A stretch of 64,000 nucleotides of DNA. Source: Sulfuricella sp. GTDB lineage: Bacteria > Pseudomonadota > Gammaproteobacteria > Burkholderiales > Sulfuricellaceae. Numbering within the stretch: the first letter of the stretch is position 1; every line of letters begins with the position of its first letter. Under the pieces are notes generated by a model, which had not been told where the DNA came from, did no database searches, and worked only from the letters and a program-made list of their open reading frames with translations. Positions 1-8,788 of this stretch are shown here, in pieces. The translations under genes and the position numbers were made by a program. The stretch spans positions 124,001-188,000 of the forward strand of contig JAHFRP010000001.1 of the NCBI GenBank assembly GCA_023266195.1. The letters run 5' to 3'.

Positions 1-2979
1 GGCCTTTTCGAAACGTTCCTGACCGCCCAGCCCGGCATCACCGTCAACACTTTCCACGGCTGGTTTTTGCAGTTGCTCCAGCGCGCTCCGCTGGACAGCG
101 GCGCCGGCGGGGATCATGGCCTGCTCGATCAGACTTCCGCGCTGCTGGAAGAAGCGTGGGAGCTGTTCGCCGAGGATTTGCGCGCCGCCCCCGGCGACGA
201 AGCCGCGCTGGCACTGGATTTCCTCTTTACCGAGTACGGCCTGCACAACACCCGCAGCTTACTCCTCGATTTCGTCGCCAAACGCGCCGAATGGTGGGCT
301 TACACCGAGGGCCAGGCCGACCCGGCGGCATACGCGGCCGAAGCGCTGCGCCGCGACTTGGAGGTCGAGCCGGAGCGGGACGTGGTTGCCGAGTTGTTTG
401 CCGATAGCATGCTGGCGACGGAGGCGGAGGAATTCGCCCGCGGGCTGGAGCGCGGCACGGCCACCGATCTCAAGCACGCCGCCAAGCTGCGCGAGGCTTG
501 GGCGGGATGCGACTTCGAGGCGTTCTGCCTGGTGTTCCTGACCAGAGAAGGCGAGCCGCGCAAGCGCGAATACACCAAGGCTCTGGCGGGCAGATTGGGC
601 GCGGATACAGACCGTTTTCTGGATTTGCATCTGACATTTTGCGCCCGCCTGCAGGAAGCCAAAGACCAACTCACCGCGCAGGCCGCCTGGCGCTTCAACC
701 GCGCCGCCCTGCGCTGCGGCGCTGGCTTGCTGGATGCCTACCAGCGCCTCAAGGATGAGCGGCGGGCGGTCGATTTCACCGACGTGGAATGGCGCGTCCA
801 CCAGCTGCTCAATCGTTCCGACCACGCCGAATACATGCAGTACAAGCTCGATGCGCGCTACCGCCACATCCTGCTTGACGAATTCCAGGACACCAATCCG
901 CTGCAATGGCAGATCATGCGCTCCTGGCTCGATGCCTCGACCGGCGCCGGCAGCGCGCCGACGGTGTTCCTGGTGGGCGACCCGAAGCAGGCGATCTACC
1001 GCTTCCGCCGCGCCGATGCGCGCCTGTTCGATATCGCCGCGGATTTTTTGGAGCAGGGCTACGGCGCCGCCCGGCTGCACCAGAACGTCTCGCGCCGCAG
1101 CGCGCCGCCGGTGCTGGAGGCGGTAAACTGTTTGTTCGGCGAGGAGCCGGAATTCACCGGGTTCGAGGCGCATGGCGCCTTTCATGGCGCGCTTTCCGGC
1201 CACGTCGCGGCGTTGCCGCTGGCCGAGGACGAAGAAGATATGCAGCCTCCATCGCTGGACTTGCGCAATCCCCTGGCCGAGCCGGCGAGGGAGGCGCAAG
1301 ACCGGCGCGTCGAGCGCGAGGCGGCGCAACTGGCGGAAAAAATCCGGGCCATCGTCGGCATCTGGGCGGTGAGCGGCACAGATGGCACCGAACGCCCGGC
1401 GGAGTTCCGCGACATCCTGCTGCTGAAACGAAGCCGCACCAACCTGGCAACCTACGAACGCGCCCTGCGCACCGCCCGCATTCCCTACGTCAGCTCGCGC
1501 CAGGGCGGGCTGCTCGATACTCTGGAATGCGGCGACCTGATCGCCTTGCTGACTTTCCTGATCACCCCGTTCGCCGACTTGTGCCTCGCCCAGGCGCTGC
1601 GCTCGCCGCTGTTCCGTTGCGCCGATGACGACCTGATGGCGTTGGCGCACGAGACAGAGGGTTCATGGTGGGGGCGTCTGCATGCCGTGGCCGGGCGCGA
1701 AGGCGCCAGTCCGGCGCTGGTTCGCGCCCTCGACCTGCTGCAAGGCTGGCTCGCGCTGGCCGACACCCTGCCGGTGCACGACCTGCTCGACCGCATCTAC
1801 TTTGAAGGCGAACTGCTCGAGCGCTACGATGCCGCCGTGCCGGAGGCGATGCGGGGCGCGGTGCAGGCCAATCTGCACGCCTTCATGGAACTGGCGCTGA
1901 ACGTCGACAGCGGGCGCTACCCCAGTCTGCCCAAGTTCATCAACGAATTGCACGAGCTGCGCCGCGCCCGCGCCGAAGAAGCGCCGGACGAAGGGCTGGT
2001 CGGCGATGCCGGCAACGCGGTGCGCATCCTCACCATCCACGGCGCCAAGGGGCTGGAAGCGCCGATCGTCTGGCTGCTCGACGCCCACGCCGCGCCTCGC
2101 AACGAACGCGGCTACCGCGCCGTGATCGACTGGCCGCCGGAAAGCCCCAAGCCGCGGAATTTCTTTCTCTACGCCGGCAAGCGCGAATGCGCCCGGCAGT
2201 GGCAGCCGGTGTTCGACGCCGAAGCCCAACTGGAGCGGCGCGAAGACTTGAACCTGCTCTACGTCGCGATGACCCGCGCGCGCCAGGCCCTGATCGTGAG
2301 CGGCTGCGCCAGCGCGCGTAAGGTGGACGCAAGCTGGCATGGAAAAATTACGGACGCGCTGGGCGAAGCGGCAGCGATTGGCGCGATGCCGTTGGTACCC
2401 GATGAACCTGGTAGGTGCGAATTTATTCGCACAGGCCGAATGAATTCGGCCCTACAGGTGCCGGCCACATCCCGCGACCGGGCCATCCCCACCGGCCAAC
2501 GCATCGACACCCGCCAGACCCCCGTCCAACGCCACGGCATCCGCCTCCACGCGCTGCTGGAATGGATCGCCCCGCCCCTGCCGATGCTCGACCGGACGTG
2601 GCTGAAAGGCCGGCTGGAAGCGGACGACGCGGAATTCGACGCGCTCTGGCGGGATGCCTCGTTCCTCATTCAGGCCCCCCACCTGCGCCGCTTTTTCGAC
2701 CCCGAACGTTACCTGAACGCCTGGAAGGAGCTGCCCTACCGCACCGCCGCCGGCGAAAACCGCCGCCTCGACCGGCTGGTCGAGTTCGAGGATGAAGTGT
2801 GGATTTTGGACTTCAAAGCGACCGAGCCGGCTCGCGAAAACAACCTGGCGGCCTGCGCCGCGCCTTATCTCGGCCAGATGAGGGAATACCGGGCGGCGAT
2901 GGCGGGCGTGTTCGCGGCCAAGGCGGTGCGCTGCGCGCTGGTGTTCGCCAGTGGCGCGGTGTTTGAGGTGCCGGGCTAG
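1..2979 (+). CDS. AddA/RecB-like UvrD-family helicase-nuclease, 5' end outside window
   Basis: The frame is open from the first base, so the N-terminus (Walker A region) lies upstream; 992 residues are visible. UvrD superfamily 1 motifs occur in order: VNTFHGWF near the left edge, LLDEFQDTNPLQW (motif II), VFLVGDPKQAIYRFR (III), ILTIHGAKGLEAPIVWLLD (V) and LLYVAMTRARQALIV (VI). The C-terminus carries a PD-(D/E)XK-type nuclease signature, LDRLVEFEDEVWILDFKAT. Proteins of this build process double-strand DNA ends for recombination repair, usually with an AddB-like partner encoded next door, which would be outside the window. A GTAG-bounded palindrome lies in frame between motif VI and the nuclease domain. 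Family assignment is firm; AddA versus another RecB-like subclass is inferred. Confidence 0.9.
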   Translation, partial: GLFETFLTAQPGITVNTFHGWFLQLLQRAPLDSGAGGDHGLLDQTSALLEEAWELFAEDLRAAPGDEAALALDFLFTEYGLHNTRSLLLDFVAKRAEWWAYTEGQADPAAYAAEALRRDLEVEPERDVVAELFADSMLATEAEEFARGLERGTATDLKHAAKLREAWAGCDFEAFCLVFLTREGEPRKREYTKALAGRLGADTDRFLDLHLTFCARLQEAKDQLTAQAAWRFNRAALRCGAGLLDAYQRLKDERRAVDFTDVEWRVHQLLNRSDHAEYMQYKLDARYRHILLDEFQDTNPLQWQIMRSWLDASTGAGSAPTVFLVGDPKQAIYRFRRADARLFDIAADFLEQGYGAARLHQNVSRRSAPPVLEAVNCLFGEEPEFTGFEAHGAFHGALSGHVAALPLAEDEEDMQPPSLDLRNPLAEPAREAQDRRVEREAAQLAEKIRAIVGIWAVSGTDGTERPAEFRDILLLKRSRTNLATYERALRTARIPYVSSRQGGLLDTLECGDLIALLTFLITPFADLCLAQALRSPLFRCADDDLMALAHETEGSWWGRLHAVAGREGASPALVRALDLLQGWLALADTLPVHDLLDRIYFEGELLERYDAAVPEAMRGAVQANLHAFMELALNVDSGRYPSLPKFINELHELRRARAEEAPDEGLVGDAGNAVRILTIHGAKGLEAPIVWLLDAHAAPRNERGYRAVIDWPPESPKPRNFFLYAGKRECARQWQPVFDAEAQLERREDLNLLYVAMTRARQALIVSGCASARKVDASWHGKITDALGEAAAIGAMPLVPDEPGRCEFIRTGRMNSALQVPATSRDRAIPTGQRIDTRQTPVQRHGIRLHALLEWIAPPLPMLDRTWLKGRLEADDAEFDALWRDASFLIQAPHLRRFFDPERYLNAWKELPYRTAAGENRRLDRLVEFEDEVWILDFKATEPARENNLAACAAPYLGQMREYRAAMAGVFAAKAVRCALVFASGAVFEVPG
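2411..2455. repeat. GTAG-bounded palindrome (REPIN-like) inside the helicase-nuclease gene
   Basis: Two adjacent hairpins, TGCGAA-TTTA-TTCGCA and GGCCGAA-TG-AATTCGGCC, are bounded by GTAGG and CCTAC. It is 45 bp, a multiple of three, and is translated as about 15 residues in the linker before the nuclease domain. Ending in GTAG/CTAC is the hallmark of REP elements mobilised by RAYT transposases. Confidence 0.75.
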
Positions 2980-3048
2980 CGGAACCGCTGCGATAAGCCC
3001 AATCCGTCCGCCGAACTCCCGCAACCGGCGGTCATTCTTCGACGACCG

Positions 3049-3252
3049 CTAATATTTCAACGTGTTGAAAACTTCGTTGAGGTAATCGGAGAAATAATAA
3101 GCAGTCAGCCCTGCCATCGCCAGAACGAGCAACACCAACGCCGTGAGGGTAATCCACTTGGTGTAAGGACTGGGTTCGGATGTTTTTCCCGTTTCCGGGC
3201 GTTCATCCTTCTTCGGGTGCCAGCCGAACATTTCAGGCATTCTGATATCCAT
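3049..3252 (-). CDS. Small single-pass membrane protein, unknown function
   Basis: A 67-residue product starting MDIRMPEMFGWHPKK. It has a charged, Lys/Glu/Pro-rich N-terminal half and one strongly hydrophobic segment (ITLTALVLLVLAMAGLTAYYF, residues about 34-54), then a short polar tail. A longer upstream reading exists, but the ATG at 3252 follows a GGAAGG-like ribosome site and removes a basic, low-complexity leader. It converges with the helicase-nuclease gene and lies downstream of the Mut7-C gene, separated by two hairpins. I recognise no family; expression from the Mut7-C side is possible. Confidence 0.6.
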   Translation of the reverse strand: MDIRMPEMFGWHPKKDERPETGKTSEPSPYTKWITLTALVLLVLAMAGLTAYYFSDYLNEVFNTLKY

Positions 3253-3344
3253 GATCTTGCCTTCCGGAACAATGATGGAAATGCGGCTCGAACTTGAGCC
3301 AATACAGTCGTTTGACTGCATTGCGTTCGTCTTGTTCCAGAGCG

Positions 3345-3380
3345 GGTGCGCCGTGCGCACCAGGTGCGTGGGACGCACCT
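3345..3380. repeat. Twin hairpins between two minus-strand genes
   Basis: GGTGCGC-CGT-GCGCACC (3345-3361) is followed at once by GGTGCGT-GGG-ACGCACC (3363-3379). Similar GGTGCGC/GTGCGC hairpins recur near 13514 and 46291. They sit at the stop codon of the Mut7-C gene and could stabilise or end its transcript, but there is no T-run. Confidence 0.55.
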
Positions 3381-3853
3381 TACGCCTCCTGCCAAACCTC
3401 CAGCCTGTGCCGCATCCTCTTGTAATGCGACCCCTTCCAGTAGACTCGGCCGCAGGCCGGGCAGGTGAACAACTCCTCCCCCGGCCCGCGAACGTCCTGC
3501 GGCGCTTGCACGGCGAGCTCCGGACCGGCGGGTTCAAGTGGGGTGTTGTCGATCAGGCAGCGGGTGAAGGAGCGGCCGATCCAGTCGATGCGAAAACGCG
3601 CGTTCAGCATCGCCGCCTGGGCATCCAGCGAACCGAACGGAAGCTGAATCACGTGCCCATCGGCGGCCTTGTGCAGCATGAAGCCGCGATCCGCCGTCAG
3701 CAGCCAGCGGCCTTGTTCGATGGCTGCGCGCAGGATTTGCGCGTCCGGCGCGGTGGCGTCGGCGAGAGTGGTGTCGAGCCCGGCGGCGCGCAGGTAGCGG
3801 GCCAGCCGCGCCAGCATGACGTCGCAAAGGAAGCGAAGGGATGCGTCAGCCAT
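3380..3853 (-). CDS. Mut7-C RNAse domain protein
   Basis: A 157-residue protein matching the Mut7-C family (a PIN-like fold with a C-terminal zinc ribbon). Visible marks are RFLCDVMLARLARYLRAAG with its early Asp, LTADRGF in the middle, and a C-terminal CPACGRVYWKGSHYKRM in which CPAC and the basic loop suit a zinc ribbon. Such proteins are predicted RNases; substrate is unknown. The ATG at 3853 was chosen because residues further upstream would be translated from a REPIN (3869-3954). Nothing in the neighbourhood defines its job. Confidence 0.8.
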   Translation of the reverse strand: MADASLRFLCDVMLARLARYLRAAGLDTTLADATAPDAQILRAAIEQGRWLLTADRGFMLHKAADGHVIQLPFGSLDAQAAMLNARFRIDWIGRSFTRCLIDNTPLEPAGPELAVQAPQDVRGPGEELFTCPACGRVYWKGSHYKRMRHRLEVWQEA

Positions 3854-3868
3854 CTTTTCGGTCGATGT

Positions 3869-3954
3869 GTAGCCCGCATGAAGCGCAGCGGAATGCGGGG
3901 CGGTCGTGGCGTCGAGAAGCAATCCCGGATTCCACGTTGTTCCATCCGGGCTAC
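3869..3954. repeat. REPIN, GTAGCCCG type
   Basis: GTAGCCCGCATGAAGCGCAG... on the left and ...TGTTCCATCCGGGCTAC on the right: two imperfect hairpins in inverted orientation, each bounded by GTAG. This is a classic proteobacterial REP layout. It separates the Mut7-C gene from the DUF6998-like gene. Confidence 0.75.
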
Positions 3955-3957
3955 TGA

Positions 3958-4644
3958 CTATGTTTGCCCAGCGCTTTTAAGCTCGGCAACGTTCTTGATG
4001 ATCTGACTACCAAGCTGACGTGTGTTTAGCGGGTTGCCGTTGGAGTTGAGAAGCGGGACGCTCAGTTGATGCGCTAGCTCCTTGAGTGTCGGAAGAACGG
4101 GCGTGAGCGCCACGCCATCACGTTCAATCTCAATAGTTCCGCTCTCCAATTCGCGAACGACATAACCCTGGAACGAAACTTCGTTTGTCGTTTTTATCTC
4201 ACTTCTCGGCTTTGACTTCTTCACGAGCCGGCTTAACGACAAGACACGCTTGTCTTCACCCTCCGTGGTCATGAGTGTAAGCGCTTCGGCCAACGGTACG
4301 TCTAGGAGAGTTTCTACCTGCATTTCTTCTGTGTTTACGCGTAGCACGATCACGCGATCAACCTGGCTCAGAGACCTCGGGTTGAACGCAACATGACCGT
4401 TGCTTCCCATCATCGCTGTGGTCTTCACCGAGATACGCTCACCTTGCGCACTCACGACATCGTAGCCTTGTTGGTTTACTGCCACAGCCATCTGGCCATT
4501 TGTGATGAGAGCAGCGTATAGCTCGCCAATTCGTCCACACAGATGCCTAAGCTCCGTTGGCGGAACACCCCATTGAATTTCGCGCTCGAACCATGCCATC
4601 GCTTCACCAAGCGACTGAATAAGCTGCATTTGAGTAATGGCCAT
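3958..4644 (-). CDS. DUF6998-like protein, possible nuclease fold
   Basis: A 228-residue protein. The N-terminal half (residues about 35-105) contains GRIGELYAALITNG, then YDVVSAQGERISVKTT and a strand-rich stretch ending VDRVIVLRV. A Glu, an Asp and an [S/V]-V-K-T motif in that order resemble a PD-(D/E)XK nuclease core, as described for DUF6998-like families; this is an inference from motif order. The C-terminal half is helix-rich and ends LGSQIIKNVAELKSAGQT. Its codon use and composition look less GC-biased than its neighbours, suggesting acquisition. It ends just after a REPIN and starts 21 bp downstream of dut. Confidence 0.65.
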   Translation of the reverse strand: MAITQMQLIQSLGEAMAWFEREIQWGVPPTELRHLCGRIGELYAALITNGQMAVAVNQQGYDVVSAQGERISVKTTAMMGSNGHVAFNPRSLSQVDRVIVLRVNTEEMQVETLLDVPLAEALTLMTTEGEDKRVLSLSRLVKKSKPRSEIKTTNEVSFQGYVVRELESGTIEIERDGVALTPVLPTLKELAHQLSVPLLNSNGNPLNTRQLGSQIIKNVAELKSAGQT

Positions 4645-4665
4645 GTATCAGATCCAATTTTGTTA

Positions 4666-5127
4666 TCAATGCCTCCCCGTACTCCCAAACCCTCCCGCGC
4701 CGCGATCGCTTTCCTCGAAATCCTCCACCACGTTGAATTCGGCGTGGATCACCGGCACGATCACCATCTGGGCGATGCGCTCCATCGGGTTGAGAATAAA
4801 AGGGGTCTGACCCCTGTTCCACATCGAGACGAAGAGCTGGCCCTGGTAGTCCGAGTCGATCAGGCCGACCAGGTTGCCGAGCACGATGCCGTGTTTGTGG
4901 CCGAGGCCGGAGCGGGGCAGGATCATGGCGGCCATGCCGGGGTCGCGCAGGTGGATGGCGATGCCGCTGGGGATGAGTTCGGTCTGGCCGGGGTGGATGG
5001 TCATCACGTGCTCTACACAGGCCCGGAGGTCGAGCCCGGCCGAACCGTCGGTGGCGTAGGCGGGCGGATGCTGCTTGAGGCGGCTGTCGAGAATTTTGAC
5101 GTCCACGGTTTTCAGGGTTTTTTTCAT
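4666..5127 (-). CDS. dut: dUTP diphosphatase
   Basis: A 153-residue trimeric dUTPase that hydrolyses dUTP to dUMP, keeping uracil out of DNA and feeding dTMP synthesis. Motifs: [12 protein letters not shown] (1), [10 protein letters not shown] (2), [13 protein letters not shown] (3), [11 protein letters not shown] (4) and the C-terminal P-loop-like GAGGFGSTG (5). Its length matches the bacterial family. The start overlaps the coaBC stop by 4 bp, so the pair is cotranscribed, an arrangement common in proteobacteria. Confidence 0.97.
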   Translation of the reverse strand: MKKTLKTVDVKILDSRLKQHPPAYATDGSAGLDLRACVEHVMTIHPGQTELIPSGIAIHLRDPGMAAMILPRSGLGHKHGIVLGNLVGLIDSDYQGQLFVSMWNRGQTPFILNPMERIAQMVIVPVIHAEFNVVEDFEESDRGAGGFGSTGRH

Positions 5128-6326
5128 TTTGAGCCTTTTTCCTTGTGGTAGAGCTTGGCGGTGCGCGCGATCAGTTGCCGGGCCAGCACGATCTTGGGCG
5201 CGCGCGGCAGGGGATGGGCGCCGTCGTCGTCGAACAGGGTCAGTTCGTTGTCCTCGCTGCCGAGGGCGTCCTGCACCAGGTTGGCGGCGAGGAGCGGCAG
5301 GCGCTTGCGTTTGCGCTTCATTTCGGCGAATTCGTAGAGATTTTCGCTTTCGGCGGCGAAGCCGACGCAGAACGGCGGGTTGGGCAGATTCATCACGTTG
5401 GCGACGATGTCGGGGTTCGGCGCCAGTTCCAGGGTGAGGATGTGGGCGTCCTTCTTGATTTTCTGCTCGCTCGGGTTGAGCACGTAGTAATCGGCCACGG
5501 CGGCGACGCTGATGAAAATGTCGGTGCCGGCGATCTCTTTGTTGACCGCTTCGAGCATCTGCTGGGCGCTGGTGACGGACAGCGTTTTGGCCGCCGTCGG
5601 CGGGGTCAGGCAGGTCGGGCCGGACACCAGGGTGACTTCCGCACCGGCCTCGATGGCGGCGCGGGCGACGGCGTAGCCCATCTTGCCCGAGCTCAGATTG
5701 GTGATGCCGCGCACCGCGTCGATCGCCTCGAAAGTCGGCCCGGCGGTGATCAGCACGCGTTTGCCGGCGAGCAGCTTGGGGTGCCAGTACGATTCAACGT
5801 CTTCCGCCAGCGTCGCCGGTTCCACCATCCGGCCCGGGCCGGTTTCGCCGCAGGCCTGCGCGCCGCTGTCGGGGCCGATGATAACCACGCCGTCGCGCTT
5901 GAGCTGCGCCACGTTGCGCTGGGTGGCGGGGTTGTCCCACATTTCGCGGTTCATCGCCGGGGCGACCAGGAGCGGGCAGGCGCGCGCCAGGCACAAGGTG
6001 GAGAGCAGATCGTCGGCCGCGCCGTGCACCAGCTTGGCGAGAAAATCGGCGCTGGCCGGCGCGATCAGCACCGCGTCGGCGTGGCGCGTCAGCTCGATGT
6101 GCGCCATGCCGTTGGCGGCCGGGCCGTCCCACAGGTCGGTCAGCACCGGCTGGCCGGAAAGCGCCTGGAAGGTGGCGGGGGCGACGAAGTGACGGGCGGC
6201 TTCGGTCATGACGACCCGCACTTCGACGCCGTTTTTCACCAGCAGCCGGGTGAGCTCCGCCGCCTTGTAGGCGGCGACGCCGCCGGTGACGCCGAGGATC
6301 AAGCGTTTTTTTACGATATCGTTCAT
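5124..6326 (-). CDS. coaBC: Bifunctional phosphopantothenoylcysteine decarboxylase/synthetase
   Basis: A 400-residue CoaBC. It ligates cysteine to 4'-phosphopantothenate and decarboxylates the product to 4'-phosphopantetheine in CoA synthesis. The N-terminal flavoprotein decarboxylase has [14 protein letters not shown] and the [14 protein letters not shown] loop with the conserved Asn, then GETGPGRM. The C-terminal synthetase begins near [17 protein letters not shown] and includes [10 protein letters not shown] and FVGFAAE-like [11 protein letters not shown]. It overlaps dut by 4 bp and diverges from radC. Confidence 0.97.
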   Translation of the reverse strand: MNDIVKKRLILGVTGGVAAYKAAELTRLLVKNGVEVRVVMTEAARHFVAPATFQALSGQPVLTDLWDGPAANGMAHIELTRHADAVLIAPASADFLAKLVHGAADDLLSTLCLARACPLLVAPAMNREMWDNPATQRNVAQLKRDGVVIIGPDSGAQACGETGPGRMVEPATLAEDVESYWHPKLLAGKRVLITAGPTFEAIDAVRGITNLSSGKMGYAVARAAIEAGAEVTLVSGPTCLTPPTAAKTLSVTSAQQMLEAVNKEIAGTDIFISVAAVADYYVLNPSEQKIKKDAHILTLELAPNPDIVANVMNLPNPPFCVGFAAESENLYEFAEMKRKRKRLPLLAANLVQDALGSEDNELTLFDDDGAHPLPRAPKIVLARQLIARTAKLYHKEKGSK

Positions 6327-6359
6327 AATCCACTCATTCTACATAAAAAAAACTGAGCG

Positions 6360-7034
6360 ATGGCGATTACCGACTGGCCGGAAGGCGAAAGGCCGCGCGA
6401 GAAGCTCCTGCAAAAGGGTGCGGCGAGCCTGTCCGATGCCGAGCTTGTGGCGATTTTCCTGCGTACCGGCCTGCCCGGCAAGAGCGCGGTGGACCTGGCG
6501 CGCGAACTGGTGGGGCGCTTCGGCAGCCTGGCGGCGCTGTTTTCCGCCGGCGAAAAGGACTTCTGCCTGACGCCCGGCATGGGGACGGCGAAATATGCCC
6601 AGCTGCAGGCGGTGCTGGAAATGGCTCGGCGCGCCTTGCAGGAGGAGATTTCCTGTGGCGACGCGCTGTCTTCGCCGCAGGCCGTGCGCGATTACCTGCG
6701 CCTCAAGCTCCAGGCGCTGCCTCATGAGGTGTTCATGGTGCTGTTCCTCGACGCGCAAAACCGCGTGGTCGGGGACGAGGTGCTGTTCCGCGGCACGCTG
6801 ACCCAGACCAGCGTCTACCCGCGCGAAGTGGTGGTGCGCGCCTTGCACCACAACGCGGCGGGCGTGATCTTCGCCCATAACCATCCTTCCGGCGTGTCCG
6901 AACCCAGCCATGCCGACCAGACGCTGACCCAGGCGCTGAAGAATGCGCTGGGCCTGGTGGACGTCAAGGTGCTCGATCATTTTATCGTTGCCGGCAGCGG
7001 CGCGCTGTCGTTTGCGGAGCGCGGTTTGCTGTGA
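6360..7034 (+). CDS. radC: RadC family protein (JAMM domain)
   Basis: A 224-residue RadC. The N-terminal helix-hairpin-helix-like part contains [13 protein letters not shown] and [15 protein letters not shown]. The C-terminal JAB1/MPN-type domain has [14 protein letters not shown], the zinc-binding H-x-H-x(10)-D motif. The name is historical; a direct repair role is not established. It is divergent from coaBC across 33 bp, and the rpmB promoter follows after about 28 bp. Confidence 0.93.
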   Translation: MAITDWPEGERPREKLLQKGAASLSDAELVAIFLRTGLPGKSAVDLARELVGRFGSLAALFSAGEKDFCLTPGMGTAKYAQLQAVLEMARRALQEEISCGDALSSPQAVRDYLRLKLQALPHEVFMVLFLDAQNRVVGDEVLFRGTLTQTSVYPREVVVRALHHNAAGVIFAHNHPSGVSEPSHADQTLTQALKNALGLVDVKVLDHFIVAGSGALSFAERGLL

Positions 7035-7062
7035 TTGCGGTTTCCCGGTTTGCAATTTTGTC

Positions 7063-7092
7063 TTGAGTTGCCCCGGCAAAATATGGTATAAA
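7063..7092 (+). promoter_or_regulatory. Predicted sigma-70 promoter for rpmB-rpmG
   Basis: TTGAGT (7063-7068), an 18-bp spacer and TATAAA (7087-7092), placed about 45 bp before the rpmB start. Good match and position; not tested. Confidence 0.6.
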
Positions 7093-7136
7093 TCGCGTTT
7101 TTCCGAATTCACCATCTATTTTTTTGGAGCAACACC

Positions 7137-7373
7137 ATGGCTCGCGTATGCAAGATCACCGGCAAGAAGCCGATGTCGGGGAATAATGTTTCCCACGCCA
7201 ACAACAGGACCAAACGCCGCTTTCTGCCGAACCTGCAAAACCGCAAGTTCTGGGTTGAGAGCGAAAACCGCTGGGTGAGCATGCGCCTTTCCAACGCCGC
7301 CCTGCGTACCATCGACAAGAACGGCATCGACGCCGTGCTGGCTGAGCTGCGCGCTCGCGGCGAACGCATTTAA
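7137..7373 (+). CDS. rpmB: 50S ribosomal protein L28
   Basis: A 78-residue protein starting [20 protein letters not shown], with [12 protein letters not shown] and [20 protein letters not shown], the normal L28 length and motifs. It is part of the large ribosomal subunit. TTTTTTGGAG precedes the ATG as ribosome site. It is followed by rpmG after 11 bp, the usual bacterial pair, and both sit between a clear promoter and a terminator. Confidence 0.98.
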   Translation: MARVCKITGKKPMSGNNVSHANNRTKRRFLPNLQNRKFWVESENRWVSMRLSNAALRTIDKNGIDAVLAELRARGERI

Positions 7374-7384
7374 GGAGCTGACAA

Positions 7385-7552
7385 ATGGCCAAGGGCGGAC
7401 GCGAAAAAATCAAGCTGGAATCCACTGCGGGTACCGGCCACTTTTACACCACCAGCAAGAACAAGCGCACCATGCCGGAAAAGATGCTGATCAAGAAATA
7501 TGATCCGGTGGCGCGCAAGCATGTGGATTACAAGGAAACCAAGCTGAAATAA
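7385..7552 (+). CDS. rpmG: 50S ribosomal protein L33
   Basis: A short gene of 55 codons plus stop, starting [14 protein letters not shown] and ending YKETKLK, with [17 protein letters not shown] and the basic [10 protein letters not shown] segment typical of L33. No CxxC pairs are present, so this is the zinc-free form. AAGGAG lies just before the start. It is cotranscribed with rpmB and closed by the terminator at 7577. Confidence 0.97.
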   Translation: MAKGGREKIKLESTAGTGHFYTTSKNKRTMPEKMLIKKYDPVARKHVDYKETKLK

Positions 7553-7576
7553 GCGCCGGTTTCTTTGTGGCACGAA

Positions 7577-7603
7577 TAAAAACCCGCTTCGGCGGGTTTT
7601 TTA
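7577..7603 (+). terminator. Rho-independent terminator after rpmG
   Basis: AAAACCCGC-TTCG-GCGGGTTTT followed by T residues; a strong GC stem with a UUCG tetraloop. Confidence 0.92.
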
Positions 7604-7642
7604 TTGCCCGGATTAGCCGCCGATGAACGTAGGTCGTTTCAT

Positions 7643-7778
7643 GTAGGTTGGGTTAGGCGCGGCATTTTGCGCCATAACCCAACAAACCCGATCTTCCTTC
7701 AAAATGTTGGTTTTGAAGTTTTGGTTTTGAAGTTTGGGGTTTGTTGGGTTACGCGATAAAGCCGCTAACCCAACCTAC
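7643..7778. repeat. REPIN, GTAGGTTGGG type, with long spacer
   Basis: The left arm GTAGGTTGGGTTA... with its own hairpin GGCGC..GCGCC and the right arm ...TAACCCAACCTAC are inverted copies. Pairing continues outward as TTTCATGTAGG/CCTACATGAGA. The spacer contains the direct repeats AAGTTTTGGTTTTGAAGTTT. It fills much of the 251-bp gap between rpmG and the desaturase. Confidence 0.7.
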
Positions 7779-7800
7779 ATGAGACGCTTTGCCAAGGTGG

Positions 7801-7838
7801 ACAATATCGGCGTTTATCCGCGTTCATCGGCGGTTAAC
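7801..7838. repeat. Half copy of a GCCGATTAACGCAGATAAACGCC family repeat
   Basis: AATATCGGCGTTTATCCGCG then TTCATCGGCGGTTAACG. The same sequence recurs as paired arms at 26831-26957 and 37114-37242; here only one arm is present, at the 3' end of the desaturase gene. Confidence 0.65.
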
Positions 7839-7854
7839 GTTTTTTTTTGCGTTC

Positions 7855-8607
7855 TCAAGCTCGCGGCGCCACGTTCCTGATCTGCGCCAGCCCGACCAGC
7901 GCCAGCAGGCGGATGTACGCCCAGCCGATGTCGAATTCGTACCACTTGTTCGACAGCCGGGCCGAGCCGGCGTAGGCGTGGTGGTTGTTGTGCAGTTCCT
8001 CGCCGCCGATCAGGATGCCCCAGGGCAGGATGTTGCGGCTCTGGTCGGGGCTGGAAAAGTTGCGGTAGCCCCACCAGTGGCCGATGCCGTTGATCACGCC
8101 CGCCGCCCAGAACGGAATCCACGCCATTTGCACGCCGAACATCAGCAGGCCGGGAACGGCGCCGAACAGGGCGACGTCGAGCAGCGCCATGGCGGCGATG
8201 CCAAGCGCGTTGTGCGGCGTGTAGATGCGCCGCTCCAGCCAGTCTTCCGGCGAGCCCCGGCCGTAGAGTTCGACGGTTTCGCGGTTGGCGCTTTCGATGC
8301 GGTAAAGCAGGATGCCGCCCCACAGCACTCGATTGATGCCGAGCACCTGCGGGCTGTGCGGGTCGCCGGCGGTTTCGCATTTGGCATGGTGCTTGCGGTG
8401 GATGGCCACCCATTCGCGCGTGACCATGCCGGTAGTGAGCCACAGCCAGAAGCGAAAAAAATGGCTCATTGCCGGGTGCAGTTCCAGCGCCCGGTGCGCC
8501 TGGTGGCGGTGCAAGTAGATGGTGACGCTGGCGATGGTGACGTGCGTCAGCCCGAGAGTGACGAGCACCAGCGCCCACCAGGGCAGGTCGAGTAGTCCTG
8601 AAAACAT
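7855..8607 (-). CDS. Acyl-CoA/fatty-acid desaturase (delta-9 type)
   Basis: A 250-residue integral membrane di-iron desaturase. The three His boxes are YLHRHQAHRAL, AIHRKHHAKCE and EELHNNHHAYAG, and several hydrophobic helices lie between them. Family members insert a cis double bond into acyl chains to keep membranes fluid. The length is short compared with animal SCD-like enzymes but normal for this bacterial group. AAGGAA precedes the ATG. The gene stands alone between repeats; nothing visible shows its regulation. Confidence 0.9.
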   Translation of the reverse strand: MFSGLLDLPWWALVLVTLGLTHVTIASVTIYLHRHQAHRALELHPAMSHFFRFWLWLTTGMVTREWVAIHRKHHAKCETAGDPHSPQVLGINRVLWGGILLYRIESANRETVELYGRGSPEDWLERRIYTPHNALGIAAMALLDVALFGAVPGLLMFGVQMAWIPFWAAGVINGIGHWWGYRNFSSPDQSRNILPWGILIGGEELHNNHHAYAGSARLSNKWYEFDIGWAYIRLLALVGLAQIRNVAPRA

Positions 8608-8720
8608 GAGTTGATTCCTTGCTTAAATATCCCAACGGCCATTCTATACTAAATTAGTCGGGAATAAAGCAACCTGATTTGCCCCCAACCACAGCCAAGG
8701 AGTGGAAGGGCGTTGAAAAA

Positions 8721-8744
8721 TCGCGGCCAGGAGGCCGCTCCTAC
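8721..8744 (-). repeat. Single REP element
   Basis: On the minus strand it reads GTAGGAGCGGCCTCCTGGCC then GCGA: GTAG, then an imperfect hairpin. It is the same architecture as the REPINs but with only one arm, between the desaturase and mscS-like genes. Confidence 0.65.
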
Positions 8745-8788
8745 ATGCGCCGCTGAATATTGTGGCTAATCAGGTAAAGCAAAGGATT

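Noticed and set aside
259-1650. A 463-codon open frame on the minus strand
   Set aside because: Antisense to the helicase-nuclease gene, which has all its family motifs; the antisense product is low-complexity Gln/Arg/Ala.
5145-6356. A 403-codon plus-strand ORF
   Set aside because: Antisense to coaBC; no recognisable domain and Gly/Arg/His-rich.
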